Below, in pieces: positions 26,501-35,115 of a stretch of DNA of 43,195 nt. The notes beneath the pieces were generated by a model. The model saw only the letters and a program-made list of their open reading frames with translations, made no database searches and was not told where the DNA came from. Origin of the DNA: Bacteroidales bacterium (GTDB lineage: Bacteria; Bacteroidota; Bacteroidia; Bacteroidales; UBA3824). The position numbers were made by a program, and so were the translations under genes. Where the stretch lies: positions 1 to 43,195 of the forward strand of contig JAKSUC010000026.1 of assembly GCA_024413595.1 (NCBI GenBank), written 5' to 3'. Numbering within the stretch: position 1 is the first letter of the stretch; every line of letters begins with the position of its first letter.

Positions 26501-29500
26501 TTGCCTTACCAGTACCTTGAGATAATTTTAATGAACCACAACCATCAGAACCTATACATTTAAAATTTCCACCAACTATTAAACGATGTTCAATTTGAGA
26601 ATCACCACTTACAGAAATAATACGATTATTACATTCGTTAGCATAACCATTTTTTGAATCTCTAGTAAAATCAACATCACGCCCAATAGTCAAAGTGTGA
26701 GGAGTATTACCTTGAAATTCAACTTGAGCAGACATCCAATCTCCAACTTGAATATCTTTTCCAACATAAATATTATTATTTACTATAAATTTAACCTTTC
26801 CACGCAAATTTAAATTATAATTTATTCGTGTATCATTTGGAAATGAAAATTTATTACCGTTTCGTCCATTATCTTCAATAGACAAATTAGGATATTCATC
26901 AAACGTAGGAGGATTAGTTAAATCAAGACGAGTAAAACATATAATAATGCTACTATTTGGCTCCTTACAGAATTGAGACATATCTGCTGTAACAGGATTA
27001 CCACCAAGATTATCTTTTGCCCAAACATGAACGACACCTTCACCTACAATTTTACCAATTGTTGCTGAAGCACCAGATTTAACTTGTAATCTTGGCAATT
27101 CATCTATTGACGTTAACTCACCTGTAATTGGATTATCAAAATATAATTCTCCCCAAGTAATAGAATTTGAAACATTTATTCTATTTGCTCTAATATATAC
27201 AATATCAGTTGCATTTTTTGGATAACTACTAGAATTAGCCCAATCACCTGTTGCTGTATTTAAAGTTTCCCACGCAGTTTTGGAGTTATAATCAATATCA
27301 TCATTACCTCCTACAACTCTAGTTCTCCAAATTTTAAGATCATTAAAAGTGCCATTAGCACCAACAGTAAACTCACCAGATACTAATCCAAAGTTTGAAT
27401 TAATAAATTTGAATTGTTTAGAAGCAGGAGACTCGCTAGAAGTAACACAACCATTTAAACCAATAATTCCGTAAGATATAGAATTAGCAGCTATATTTGC
27501 ATTATTTTCAAAAATATATGAAACATTACCTTTAAGAGCAGTTGCATTATCAAACCCTTCTTGAGAAACAATCCAATAACGGTCAATACCTGTACCTGAC
27601 ATACATGGATGTTTGGTTGGAACTGAATTTATTAAAACAGAACCAGAATATGTTCCAGTCACATTGTTATTAACAGATATTGTTGCAGGAATATATGTTG
27701 AAGAAGTTCCAATAGGGAACAATATATTACTATTAGCAGTTACATTCAAATTCATCTTTAAACCACCACTAGATTTACCATTATTATTAAAATAATTAGC
27801 ACTGAAGTTAGCATTTTCGTTTATTAAATTATTCTGAATGTAAATATAATAACTATTTAAATCTACACATTTAGAACTAGAAGCAAATGTAAAATCATTT
27901 ACTTTTATATTACTGCCTAATTGAAGATTATTTGTATTTGCATAATAAATATTACCAAAATTTGCAGGATTATGAGAAGGACCAGTTAAAGTTTGGTTAA
28001 CAGTTCCATTTAAAACAATTTTACTAGTATTACTACTATTAGCGATTTCACCTTCTGTAATAGAGATGTCTTTTTTTGCATTTATTACAACGCCATCTGT
28101 ATAAAATTTACCATTTATGATTTCAAAATTATCGTTAATAGTAAACGAAGATTTAGCATTAACAGCAGTTGTAATATTTTTCTTGTTTATTTCTAACTTA
28201 TTGAATGTAAAATTATTAGAAACAGTAATATTTGAAACTTTATCACCGCTGAATATTGTTTTATTGCTTGAACAAGTATATGTACCATTATTAATTAAAT
28301 TTCCTGCTATATAAACATCGTTAGAAGTATAATCTAAAGTAGCACTAGAATTAATTGTTAGATTACCAATCACTTGTAAAGGCTGAGCAACAACTGTCTG
28401 AGAATTGAATGTACCGTCACTAGCTAATACCTTGGCAGATTTATTTGAAGCATTTTGAATTGTCAAATTAGGAAAAGGAACTTTTGAAGTTACCTTAAAA
28501 TTGTTTCCATCTTGAATGTCAAAATATACATTACCACCCGTAACAGAATAATAACTTTGATCAGAATTTAAGAAAATACCACCACGGTTGATGTATAAAT
28601 TTCCACCCGTCATATAAAAAGCACTAGTATTATTAGACAAAGCAAAAGGATAAGCAGCAGTGCCACCAGAAATAGAAACAGAACCACCAGTTTGATAATA
28701 ACTACCAATATCAGTGTTACTTAAATTATAAATACCAGTAGTAGTAGTAGTACCACCAGCAATTTCTAAAGCACCATTATTTTTTAGTTTAATATCTTTA
28801 TTAGCAGTTAAACTACCGCCATCAGAAACCTTTAATTTACCTTCAACAACAATACTAGAACCATTATTATCTAAAAATCCCGCATCAACCAAAACTTGAA
28901 CCGAAGATTTAATTAAATAATCAGTATTTTTATTTAAATATGGAATTTTAACATTTGCACCTACTTCTAAAGTACCAGCCTCAAGAATCAAACTATTTGT
29001 AGTACTTTGAGCAGGTCCATAAATATTAAAATAATCTTTACTATTTGCAGTAAGTTTTAATTCGTATGTATAGTCAGCACCCTTATTCATTTCTAAACTA
29101 TAGAAATTTGCAGTATTACGAAAACTAGCAACTTGACGCTTATTTTTATTTAAAAATCTAACTTTAGTATATCCACTCGTTAATGAATTTTCAGAATAAT
29201 CTGACAAAGTAGAAAAATTAACGACACCATAATTTTCAAAATCTCCGTACAAATCTAATTCATTAACACAACTATTAGAAGAAATAGAAGCTGATGCCTC
29301 AACCAATAATTTTCCATAAACAACAAGTTTAGCATTGTTACAACTACTACTATTAGCACCAAAATTTAAGTTACCATTTTTAACTAAAACATTACCGTGA
29401 CAAACAATATTAGAATTTAGATAAATATTAGAAGGAGAATTGATTTCTAAATGACAATAATTTCTATCAATATTAAGTTCGGTATTATCACCAACATAAA

Positions 29501-31010
29501 CAGCAGTACCGCCACCTAAATCAGGATTAATAAAAGCAGAAGCATCACCTTTAGGGAAATTATCTGTTTTCATTTCGATACGACCATTACCTTTAATATA
29601 ATCATATTCATGATTAGTATTTTTATTAAGTTGCAAACAACCATTAACAGTAAGGATAGTACCAGAAATATTAAAATCAACATTATTATATTGATTTTCC
29701 ATATAAACAGTATTACCAGAAATAATAAAAGCGTTGTCTTCTTCTTGAGGATATTTACCTTCAGGATTTATCCACGAAATACCAGCAGGATCTAAAGTCC
29801 AAGTATCTGGGTCAGTCCAATCACCAGTTTTAAAACTATACCAAGTTACTTGCTCGCTACCAAAATCTGGATTATCACTTGGTTTAAGAGATTCATCAAT
29901 TGCAATACCTAATGTATAATAACCAGATTTTAATGTAAAATTAGAATATGAAAGATTGTCACTTGGCAAATTAGTTATTTTTTGATATACGTCAGTAAGA
30001 TTTTCTTTATAAAGCAATACATAATCTTCATTGTCAAAATCAGGATTGTTGCCAAATAATTTATTAAAATCAAAAGTTAATGTAGTTTTGTTATTTTCAG
30101 AAGTTGTTTGAATATACCAATTTCTACCACAAGAGTAAATAACGTATTTATCAGACTTGCCAACTTTTTCAGAATAAGGAGTAGCTAAATCAGAAACTGC
30201 AAAAATATAATCTGAACCAATATTTGTATTACTAATAGTAAGAACATCACTATTTTGAGTTGTATAACTAGAAGCAACAGCAGCAAATGAATTTAAATTA
30301 TAACCTGCGGGACATGTGAATTTATCATTAGTAGTTCCTAAACTAATACCATTTTTTTCTGCTAAATATTGATTGACGATTTCTAATTGTTCAGTTGTAA
30401 GAACACCTTTAAATATTATTACCTCTTTATATGAAGCGTCTTTATTTAATGTAATATTTCCAAAATCTCTAAGGTCATAAGCACTATTTATATTATTATC
30501 CATATCTCGCCAAAAGTTTTGGGATTTTTTACTACAAGTAAAAGTAAAGATATGATCTGTTGTATATTTGTTATCGCCAAAAGTATTACTCAGACTATTA
30601 TTTTTTTCATTATATTTAAATCCACATTTATTATCTCCATATCCTAATATAAAATATCTACTATCTTTACTCTGATTAATAAAATACTTATTTTTACCAG
30701 AAACATGTCCAACAATGAAAATAGTAAAATTTTGATTAGAAGATACATTAGTATTAGATGTGAAAGTATTAGTTAACCCTTCACCAGATTTAGAACTATA
30801 CCAATACGCGATATTTCCAATCCCCGAAATACTAGGAGTACCGGAAGTAATAACATCATTCGGATTAGCCCCACTACTATAGTTAGGCACGTCCGCCCAT
30901 GAAACAATTGGCAAACAAGCCAAAATCATGGTAATCATATTTATAAATATTGTTTTCATTTTCAAATTAATTTTAAAAGTTAGGTTACTAGTACACTTTT
31001 TTTTCATCAT
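20520..31010 (-). CDS. Giant T9SS-secreted surface protein (3,496 residues)
   Basis: The start may be ATG 31010, 31007 or 30959; the signal peptide proper is MKTIFINMITMILACLPIVSWA. Domains in order: a LamG-like module (about 45-225, DNA 30880-30340, ending EVIIFKGVLTTEQLEIVNQYL). Then come very long beta-strand-rich regions divided by four GxW...W elements at DNA about 29800, 27250, 24550 and 23280 (for example SGNWTNPNVW), each opening a probable beta-helix block. A T9SS-type 'SNPF' region follows (22900-21920). Three dystroglycan/cadherin-like domains (21905-21035) each start NxxP and contain D-x-D-x-D or similar. An acidic Asn/Asp/Glu linker lies at about 20790-21030. The type A sorting domain is LYPVPTNG...GIYFVRL...KKIVLE (20523-20770). 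It is probably exported by T9SS and cell-bound, as an adhesin or matrix protein; the ligand is unknown. Confidence 0.9.
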   Translation of the reverse strand: MMKKKCTSNLTFKINLKMKTIFINMITMILACLPIVSWADVPNYSSGANPNDVITSGTPSISGIGNIAYWYSSKSGEGLTNTFTSNTNVSSNQNFTIFIVGHVSGKNKYFINQSKDSRYFILGYGDNKCGFKYNEKNNSLSNTFGDNKYTTDHIFTFTCSKKSQNFWRDMDNNINSAYDLRDFGNITLNKDASYKEVIIFKGVLTTEQLEIVNQYLAEKNGISLGTTNDKFTCPAGYNLNSFAAVASSYTTQNSDVLTISNTNIGSDYIFAVSDLATPYSEKVGKSDKYVIYSCGRNWYIQTTSENNKTTLTFDFNKLFGNNPDFDNEDYVLLYKENLTDVYQKITNLPSDNLSYSNFTLKSGYYTLGIAIDESLKPSDNPDFGSEQVTWYSFKTGDWTDPDTWTLDPAGISWINPEGKYPQEEDNAFIISGNTVYMENQYNNVDFNISGTILTVNGCLQLNKNTNHEYDYIKGNGRIEMKTDNFPKGDASAFINPDLGGGTAVYVGDNTELNIDRNYCHLEINSPSNIYLNSNIVCHGNVLVKNGNLNFGANSSSCNNAKLVVYGKLLVEASASISSNSCVNELDLYGDFENYGVVNFSTLSDYSENSLTSGYTKVRFLNKNKRQVASFRNTANFYSLEMNKGADYTYELKLTANSKDYFNIYGPAQSTTNSLILEAGTLEVGANVKIPYLNKNTDYLIKSSVQVLVDAGFLDNNGSSIVVEGKLKVSDGGSLTANKDIKLKNNGALEIAGGTTTTTGIYNLSNTDIGSYYQTGGSVSISGGTAAYPFALSNNTSAFYMTGGNLYINRGGIFLNSDQSYYSVTGGNVYFDIQDGNNFKVTSKVPFPNLTIQNASNKSAKVLASDGTFNSQTVVAQPLQVIGNLTINSSATLDYTSNDVYIAGNLINNGTYTCSSNKTIFSGDKVSNITVSNNFTFNKLEINKKNITTAVNAKSSFTINDNFEIINGKFYTDGVVINAKKDISITEGEIANSSNTSKIVLNGTVNQTLTGPSHNPANFGNIYYANTNNLQLGSNIKVNDFTFASSSKCVDLNSYYIYIQNNLINENANFSANYFNNNGKSSGGLKMNLNVTANSNILFPIGTSSTYIPATISVNNNVTGTYSGSVLINSVPTKHPCMSGTGIDRYWIVSQEGFDNATALKGNVSYIFENNANIAANSISYGIIGLNGCVTSSESPASKQFKFINSNFGLVSGEFTVGANGTFNDLKIWRTRVVGGNDDIDYNSKTAWETLNTATGDWANSSSYPKNATDIVYIRANRINVSNSITWGELYFDNPITGELTSIDELPRLQVKSGASATIGKIVGEGVVHVWAKDNLGGNPVTADMSQFCKEPNSSIIICFTRLDLTNPPTFDEYPNLSIEDNGRNGNKFSFPNDTRINYNLNLRGKVKFIVNNNIYVGKDIQVGDWMSAQVEFQGNTPHTLTIGRDVDFTRDSKNGYANECNNRIISVSGDSQIEHRLIVGGNFKCIGSDGCGSLKLSQGTGKANVILELNGGGDCVADYTAKDNFNLWKLVMNKDKGATFTFGKEFNIVATSDQIQMKSGHLIISNGQTFDLNNVDNAPNFIIEPDAELETKNGTIVNVKKSNVVLSGKITIDGGSVWNVDKCLEYTASENCAIEIKDGTLNVGQQLRRSLAAEGSVNLNLSNQNSKLNIGDKITSTFSSNGRGLFELTNFSKLTMVKDATITVKNPSGFYDIADIYINPRESNINKESNFVIDNQNSSKPVTLYSSVDLGNLTISKGSAQMQTGNLTIGGLFSINSTTTFNTSSLDLIIKGNMNVAGKFNHDNNTTYFSGTENQIVNGKIDFYNLIKNTSNNLLFNNPIKILNNADFLNGTFKDGGSYIAVKGNITNDAVYEWSGEGEGLALIGDIRQLVSSNGGVFGKLNLMNSLGAFMNLGSNFTITKSFCLTKGVFAIDKNYITLGANAIFESPAGVSFSNNNMVSVTDAYADGGVRKIIANGYTGNIIVPIGTTKKYTPVEYSITNFGVESGTEGYFEVRPVNEIANFIQEDVEECGSNIVDRENVLKYHWVLKANNVKSFSGNILFTHVTGDAQISSSNSLADYITARQVLNTTYIRKFANNDYDENNCKLTFSCNYSSSAGAEISGYYLAGLQKDCGSAIPDAIQRFKSCDSGNWTNPNVWSLYDESNNTWGEPGVGVPANGPIGSIVEIESDHTIDIPNNGVKNFRTIINGVLDQNSTIKNCLGDLSGTGTIASEHGDLPAGNYSEFNCKDGGTLKYYGTNNYSVLKEMPIVNNIIFEGSGERVLPNSDIQIYGDFTIDGDNISTAQLKVLNSNNKNISLAGSLIMDNGMFETGHEGSMFTFNGTKQQVVKGTPFTIENGCYIYYMVVNNPKGVKLETDVDVLNKLQFIDGVIYTSESSLLTLDAIDNKNVFGYGPSKYVDGPFAKRINGGESFDFPVGNNGRYGIINVSATTGGNSHIWTAEYFAKTPDYYSAENLLDPLQAVSTNEYWSVYSDNSSLQSYVTIRWDENSGVVDPDNVCQAFLNNDNKWEMSGSIATQNGNTGNIISDNLIAIGNTSKYFTFGYYKIHETNWLGSVSSDWFDKANWKDGLLPAINVAVTIGGKPTYWPILSDNEKVAYANSLKLVDEALLTINAGNGLTVAKDVDVDEKAIISLKASTNYVPTGSLVYYGNYDGNIQFGHYFPAKKFERACIPLQSYMFYDFAKDQSCNNLYQYVESKDLNNNPLTAPAIVDEHLQLAGAWDKINVGVKKEFSYKDAFNFAVSPKSVMSEAIGKPVSGDVEYTGLTYTNNDPVDGPNKDVFDGWNYVSNPFVSAVDASKIEFVNTDNSVYFYDKSTDMYYSYNVATKTYSGVDCRYIPAGQSFFVHTTEAAGNGNGVIKFPNSSRSHGDANTRLKGKFEGDNGIEKIELVSTNNKFSYQTVVAFVDGATDKFDSKYDSYYLESDNNNVMNIYSIVDNLGVSINSLPLSQKGEKEVQLAYSTGKSGTFSITLKSNSLKNTKVFIIDTEKNITKEMTLGDSYTFEANAGVNTSRLKLKFEVNNPPVLTKPIENVSTLKFQEFEYCLGENIFVDNDKNDYVANIDVTMANGTKLPKWLDFDYETNTLYGIPKNGDVGIYNLAITAKDRQNLATTVYFNVEVIDVNSAPTAKPIENIELTEGDDFWLNISKYFEDIDEDKLVYSISSNNNWLFINANSGVLSGVPQRNNIGENNIIVRATDPKGLFAEINFIINVDKLNSAPKGKIDDIYTTIGNFSYSLIENAFVDEDGDALTYEYTLGDGNPLPSYITFNSSNGAFACNTDFSQTIKMKLIVTDSKGASVQCYFTITIDIQDDVEDSDEENQNDDEDNNEESVDDNTSDDNSNVDDNNSTNSNVDNENQHSSHHNSDNNTNQKGNYNDLDNNDEFQKDVKREDVVINRTKDVKLYPVPTNGIVNIELGDLLIENSSVNLKVINGLGQVIISTNLVNQKSQIDLTGYRKGIYFVRLTTNDRIVVKKIVLE
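20790..21030 (-). repeat. Triplet-rich acidic linker (GAT/AAT/GAA codons)
   Basis: About 80 codons are almost only Asp, Asn, Glu and Ser, written with ATC/ATT-type triplets on the plus strand. The low-complexity run separates the last Ig-like domain from the sorting domain and may vary in length. Confidence 0.65.
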
Positions 31011-31354
31011 ATAGTTTTTTTTATTCTTATGTTCTCAAAATTATTTTACGTATTTCAAAAAAGTTTGTTTGTTTAAGAATTTTAATTAAGATATAATTTA
31101 TCAATAAGATAACAATTTATTATTTTCAAAACAATAAATAATATCAACTCAAAAAACTATATAAATAGAAATATTAAAAGACTATAAACAAAGAAATTTG
31201 AGTTAATATTTAATTATTTTAATTCTCAACAAAAAAACTTATAATTACTAATTAATAATCAATAAATAGACCAAAAAAAACAAAAGAAAGTTGTATACAA
31301 TTTAAGTTTATTGCCCTAAAAAGTTAAATAAATATAAAAACCAACGCCAAAACA
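31011..31354. other. Intergenic gap between the giant T9SS gene and topB
   Basis: These 344 bases are over 80% A+T by eye and hold no convincing coding sequence or RNA. The only features seen are the -7 box at 31036-31043 and a weak inverted repeat (AACTCAAA 31146-31153 with TTTGAGTT 31197-31204). The length fits a regulated leader for the giant gene. Confidence 0.6.
31036..31043 (-). promoter_or_regulatory. -7 box for the giant T9SS gene
   Basis: CAAAATTA on the plus strand reads TAATTTTG on the minus strand, 25 nt upstream of the ATG at 31010. Confidence 0.5.
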
Positions 31355-33364
31355 TTATTTATTTAGTTTATAACACTGATCTACAAGATTAAACATCATA
31401 GACAACGACATATAATTAGAAAGATCTTTAACAGAATTAGTCATTTTAGTAATAAAAGACTCTAATTTTGTTAGGTATTCTTCTTTTTTGATATTGCCAT
31501 CAGCCACAAGAGTTAACCCTTTTTCCCAACTTGCAGTTAATTCGGCGTTTAATAATTGTTTGATAGATGCTTTTACAATTTCATAAATCATTTCACCTAA
31601 TCGAGCAGGAGTAATAATTTGAGTTTTTTGGTTTAAGAACAAATATCCAATGGAAACTAATTTTTTAAGAATTTCGGCACGAGTAGCACTAGTTCCAATT
31701 CCACTACCTTTAACTTGAGCACGAAGTTCCTCATCTTCAATAAATTGTCCAGCATTTTCCATAGCCAAAATCAACGAACCAGAATTGTAACGCTTTGGCG
31801 GAGTGGTTTCACCTTCTTTAAATTCGTAATTGTCCACATTAAGTTTTGTACCTTTTTTTAAAGAAGTCACCATTTTCATAGATTGTTCACCTTCGTTTTC
31901 AACGCCCTCAGCATCTTTAGAGTCAGATTTGTCAATTTTAGAAACATCTTGACCATTAACAACTAAATAACCAGGATTTTCAAGTGCTTTAAAATTAGAG
32001 AAAAATTTTTCAGAGCCAACAGCAATAGTAACCGCCACCTTTTTATATTCAGCAGGAGGATAAAAAATTGCAAGAAAACGACGAACAATTCTATCATACA
32101 CACCTTGTGCAATATCAGAACAACCTGATAATGCGCCAAAGCCTTGACCAGTAGGAATAATAGCATAGTGGTCAGTAATCTGTTTATCGTCGGTATATCT
32201 TGTTTTATCTATTTTATTAAACGTTCCAAATGTTTTAATATCTTTACAATAATTTAAATAAAGAGGTTGAGTAGCAAGACCATGAAGATTTTTAGTTATT
32301 TCCTTAGCCACCGCAGTTGACAATACACGGGCATCAGTACGCGGATAAGTAACAAGTTTTTTCTCGTACAATTCTTGAACAATAGCCAATGTTTCGTCAG
32401 GACTAATTTTAAAAAGTTTAGAACATTCGTTTTGCAATTCGGCAAGGTTAAATAATAAAGGAGGGTTCTTTTTTTCTTTTTTCTTTTCAACAGATTCTAC
32501 AACAGCCTCATTTCCAAAAGATTTTAGAAGATCTACACATTCTTGAGCATCTTCTAATTTTTTAAAACCGTTTTCCTTAAAAAGTTTAGGCGATTGAAAA
32601 TATTTAGTGTTTTCAACAGCTTTCCATTCCCCATCAATATTACCTTCAGAATTAGAAAATTTACCAATAATACGATAATATGGAGTTTTAATAAATTTAC
32701 GAATTTCACGTTCACGACGCACCACCATACCTAAAACACAAGTCATAACGCGCCCCACGGCAACAACAATATTTTTATCAGCCTTTAAATAACTTTTAAG
32801 AGTGTTACCATATTTAATAGTAAGAATTCTAGAAAAATTAATCCCCATTAAATAATCTTCTTGAGCACGTAAATAAGCTGCGTCAGATAAAAAATCGTAA
32901 GCATCAAGCGGTTTAGCTTGTTGAATACCACGTTTAATTTCGTCTTCGGTTTGAGAGTCGATCCAAACACGACGACGCTGTTTATTAGCAGGGACATTAG
33001 CCATTTTATCCACAAGTCGATAAATATATTCCCCTTCACGCCCCGAGTCGGTGCAAACATAAATACAATCAACGTCTTCACGATTAAGTTGAGATTTAAC
33101 AATTTCAAATTGACGTTCAACAGCAGGAATAATTTCGTATAAAAATTCTTTAGGAATAAATGGCAGGGTGTTAATATTCCAACGTTTTAGATTTGCGTCA
33201 TACACTTCAGGGTAACTCATAGTAACAAGGTGTCCCACACACCAAGTAACAACATAATTATTACCTTCCCAAAAACCATTATTTCGGCTAAAATTATCTT
33301 TAAGAGCTTTAGCAAATTCTTGAGCAACACTTGGTTTTTCGGCTATAAATAATTTTTTTCCCAT
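31355..33364 (-). CDS. topB: DNA topoisomerase III (type IA)
   Basis: The 669-residue type IA enzyme relaxes and decatenates DNA through a 5'-phosphotyrosine. A TOPRIM domain with FIAEKPSVA at the start and TDSGREGE at 105-112 holds the acidic metal site. Catalytic Y340 is in VTYPRTDAR. The C-terminus stops after the core, with no zinc fingers, as in many TopB of Bacteroidetes and mobile elements. No conjugation or integrase genes are adjacent, so it is read as chromosomal. The ATG at 33364 is clear; no TAnnTTTG box is seen upstream. Confidence 0.93.
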   Translation of the reverse strand: MGKKLFIAEKPSVAQEFAKALKDNFSRNNGFWEGNNYVVTWCVGHLVTMSYPEVYDANLKRWNINTLPFIPKEFLYEIIPAVERQFEIVKSQLNREDVDCIYVCTDSGREGEYIYRLVDKMANVPANKQRRRVWIDSQTEDEIKRGIQQAKPLDAYDFLSDAAYLRAQEDYLMGINFSRILTIKYGNTLKSYLKADKNIVVAVGRVMTCVLGMVVRREREIRKFIKTPYYRIIGKFSNSEGNIDGEWKAVENTKYFQSPKLFKENGFKKLEDAQECVDLLKSFGNEAVVESVEKKKEKKNPPLLFNLAELQNECSKLFKISPDETLAIVQELYEKKLVTYPRTDARVLSTAVAKEITKNLHGLATQPLYLNYCKDIKTFGTFNKIDKTRYTDDKQITDHYAIIPTGQGFGALSGCSDIAQGVYDRIVRRFLAIFYPPAEYKKVAVTIAVGSEKFFSNFKALENPGYLVVNGQDVSKIDKSDSKDAEGVENEGEQSMKMVTSLKKGTKLNVDNYEFKEGETTPPKRYNSGSLILAMENAGQFIEDEELRAQVKGSGIGTSATRAEILKKLVSIGYLFLNQKTQIITPARLGEMIYEIVKASIKQLLNAELTASWEKGLTLVADGNIKKEEYLTKLESFITKMTNSVKDLSNYMSLSMMFNLVDQCYKLNK

Positions 33365-33529
33365 ACGTGATATTATAAACGTTGAAATAGGTTGCTAAAT
33401 TAAAAAATAATTTACAATATAAAAAAATAAAAAAAAGTTCTTAAAAACACACATAAAATACTAATAATAGACAATAATATTTTTTTGTTTAATTTTAATT
33501 TTCTATTATTGCAAAAAAGTAAAAAAATT

Positions 33530-34507
33530 ATGCAATATGTAAATAGCAGTCCATTTCTAGGGAATAGCACTGCAATGCAAAAAGTATTTAGGACAATAGA
33601 AAAAGTAGCTCAGACCGAAGCTAGTGTATTAATATTAGGAGAAAACGGAACAGGAAAAGAACTTGTGGCACAAATGATTCACCAACAATCTCCACGAAAA
33701 ATAAATCCATTTATTCGTGTAGATTTGGGTTCTGTTACAGAAACATTATTTGAAAGCGAAGTATTTGGACATGTAAAAGGTGCATATACCGATGCTCGCA
33801 CCGACCGCGCAGGACGTTTTGAATTAGCAAATACAGGCTCAATATTTCTTGACGAAATTGGTAATTTGTCAAAAATGATGCAATGTAAATTACTTACGGC
33901 ATTAGAATTGCGACAAGTAACCCGAGTTGGCGAGTCAAGACCTAGAAACATTGACATAAGATTAATATCAGCAACAAATAATAATCTAAAATCAATGATA
34001 GAAAAAGGAGATTTTCGACAAGATTTATTATATAGAATAAACACTGTTGAGATAAATCTTCCACCATTGCGTCAAAGAGATAATGATATAATTTTGTTAC
34101 TTGATTATTTTATTGCTTTCTTTGCAGAAAAATATCAGAAAAAAATAGAAAAACTAAGCGATTCAATAAAGAGACAATTGCTAAAATATACTTGGCCAGG
34201 AAATGTAAGAGAATTATTACACGTTACAGAGAGAGCTGTAATTATGGCTGAAAATAATGTTGTTTCGTTAGATGATTTTGGAATAATACCAGAATATAGC
34301 AATTCTATGTGTAATATGATAGGAAATGAAGAGTTTGAAGATTATAATTTAGAACACATTGAATTAAATACTATAAAAAAAGTATTAACAATCTGTAATA
34401 ATCAAATAAAAGAAGCAGCAAAAATTTTAGGATTGTCTAGCTCATCACTTTATCGAAGATTAGAAAAATATTCAATTGATATAAACGAAAATGGACGAGA
34501 AATTTGA
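33530..34507 (+). CDS. Sigma-54-dependent transcriptional activator lacking a receiver domain
   Basis: The protein has 325 residues from the ATG at 33530; a longer upstream start reads a poor AT-rich leader. It begins directly with the AAA+ domain: Walker A GENGTGKE at 37-44, sigma-54 contact loop GAYTDA at 84-89 (classical GAFTGA), Walker B FLDEIG at 106-111, and an R-finger segment. A Fis-type helix-turn-helix is at the C-terminus (EAAKILGLSSSSLYRRLEK). With no N-terminal sensor, activity must be controlled by expression or a partner protein. It overlaps queE by 17 nt. The D in place of G in the loop is frequent in Bacteroidetes members. Confidence 0.9.
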   Translation: MQYVNSSPFLGNSTAMQKVFRTIEKVAQTEASVLILGENGTGKELVAQMIHQQSPRKINPFIRVDLGSVTETLFESEVFGHVKGAYTDARTDRAGRFELANTGSIFLDEIGNLSKMMQCKLLTALELRQVTRVGESRPRNIDIRLISATNNNLKSMIEKGDFRQDLLYRINTVEINLPPLRQRDNDIILLLDYFIAFFAEKYQKKIEKLSDSIKRQLLKYTWPGNVRELLHVTERAVIMAENNVVSLDDFGIIPEYSNSMCNMIGNEEFEDYNLEHIELNTIKKVLTICNNQIKEAAKILGLSSSSLYRRLEKYSIDINENGREI

Positions 34508-35114
34508 CAAATCAGGCGAAACATTACCAATAATAGAAGAATTTTATTCTATTCAAGGCGAAGGAATAAATGCAGGCAGTGCAGCATATTTTATAAGATT
34601 AGCAGGATGTGATGTATGTTGCGAATGGTGCGATACCAAACAATCGTGGAATATTAACAATGCAACAATCTGTAATGTTGAAGAGATAGCCCAACGCGCA
34701 TCAAAAGAAAAATCACATAACGTTGTTGTAACAGGAGGCGAACCATTGATGCATAATTTAGATAAACTATGCGAAAGTTTAGAGCGTCAATGTTTGTCAG
34801 TTTGGCTCGAAACATCAGGAACTCATCCTTTATCAGGAAATTTTGATTGGATATGCGTATCCCCAAAATCACATAAAGAACCTTTAGACGAAGTATTAGA
34901 ACAAGCCAATGAATTAAAAATAGTGATAAAATCTGAAGAAGATTTTAAAATGGCAGAAAAATATGCACAAAAAGTAGCAGCAGAATGTATTTTAGTACTT
35001 CAACCCGAATGGGAAAATCACGAAAAAGTTTCAAAACTAATAATAGAATACGTTAAAAATCATCCAGTTTGGAAAATTTCAATCCAAACTCATAAATATT
35101 TAGGAGTTAGATAA
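34491..35114 (+). CDS. queE: 7-carboxy-7-deazaguanine synthase (radical SAM)
   Basis: QueE makes the 7-deazaguanine core of queuosine and related bases. The 207-residue protein has EEFYSIQGEG at 16-25, the cluster-binding cysteines C40, C44 and C47 (C-x3-C-x2-C) and TGGEPL for SAM binding. The ATG at 34491 lies inside the end of the sigma-54 activator gene, so translation is probably coupled. queC, queD and queF are not adjacent. Its stop is one base from the stop of the convergent biotin carrier gene. Confidence 0.93.
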   Translation: MDEKFDKSGETLPIIEEFYSIQGEGINAGSAAYFIRLAGCDVCCEWCDTKQSWNINNATICNVEEIAQRASKEKSHNVVVTGGEPLMHNLDKLCESLERQCLSVWLETSGTHPLSGNFDWICVSPKSHKEPLDEVLEQANELKIVIKSEEDFKMAEKYAQKVAAECILVLQPEWENHEKVSKLIIEYVKNHPVWKISIQTHKYLGVR

Positions 35115-35115
35115 A

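Noticed and set aside
31146..31204. AACTCAAA/TTTGAGTT inverted repeat upstream of the giant gene
   Set aside because: Eight-base arms 43 nt apart occur by chance in DNA this AT-rich.
31355..33364. topB as part of an integrative conjugative element
   Set aside because: No integrase, relaxase, tra genes or att-like repeats lie in the window, and neighbours are housekeeping genes.
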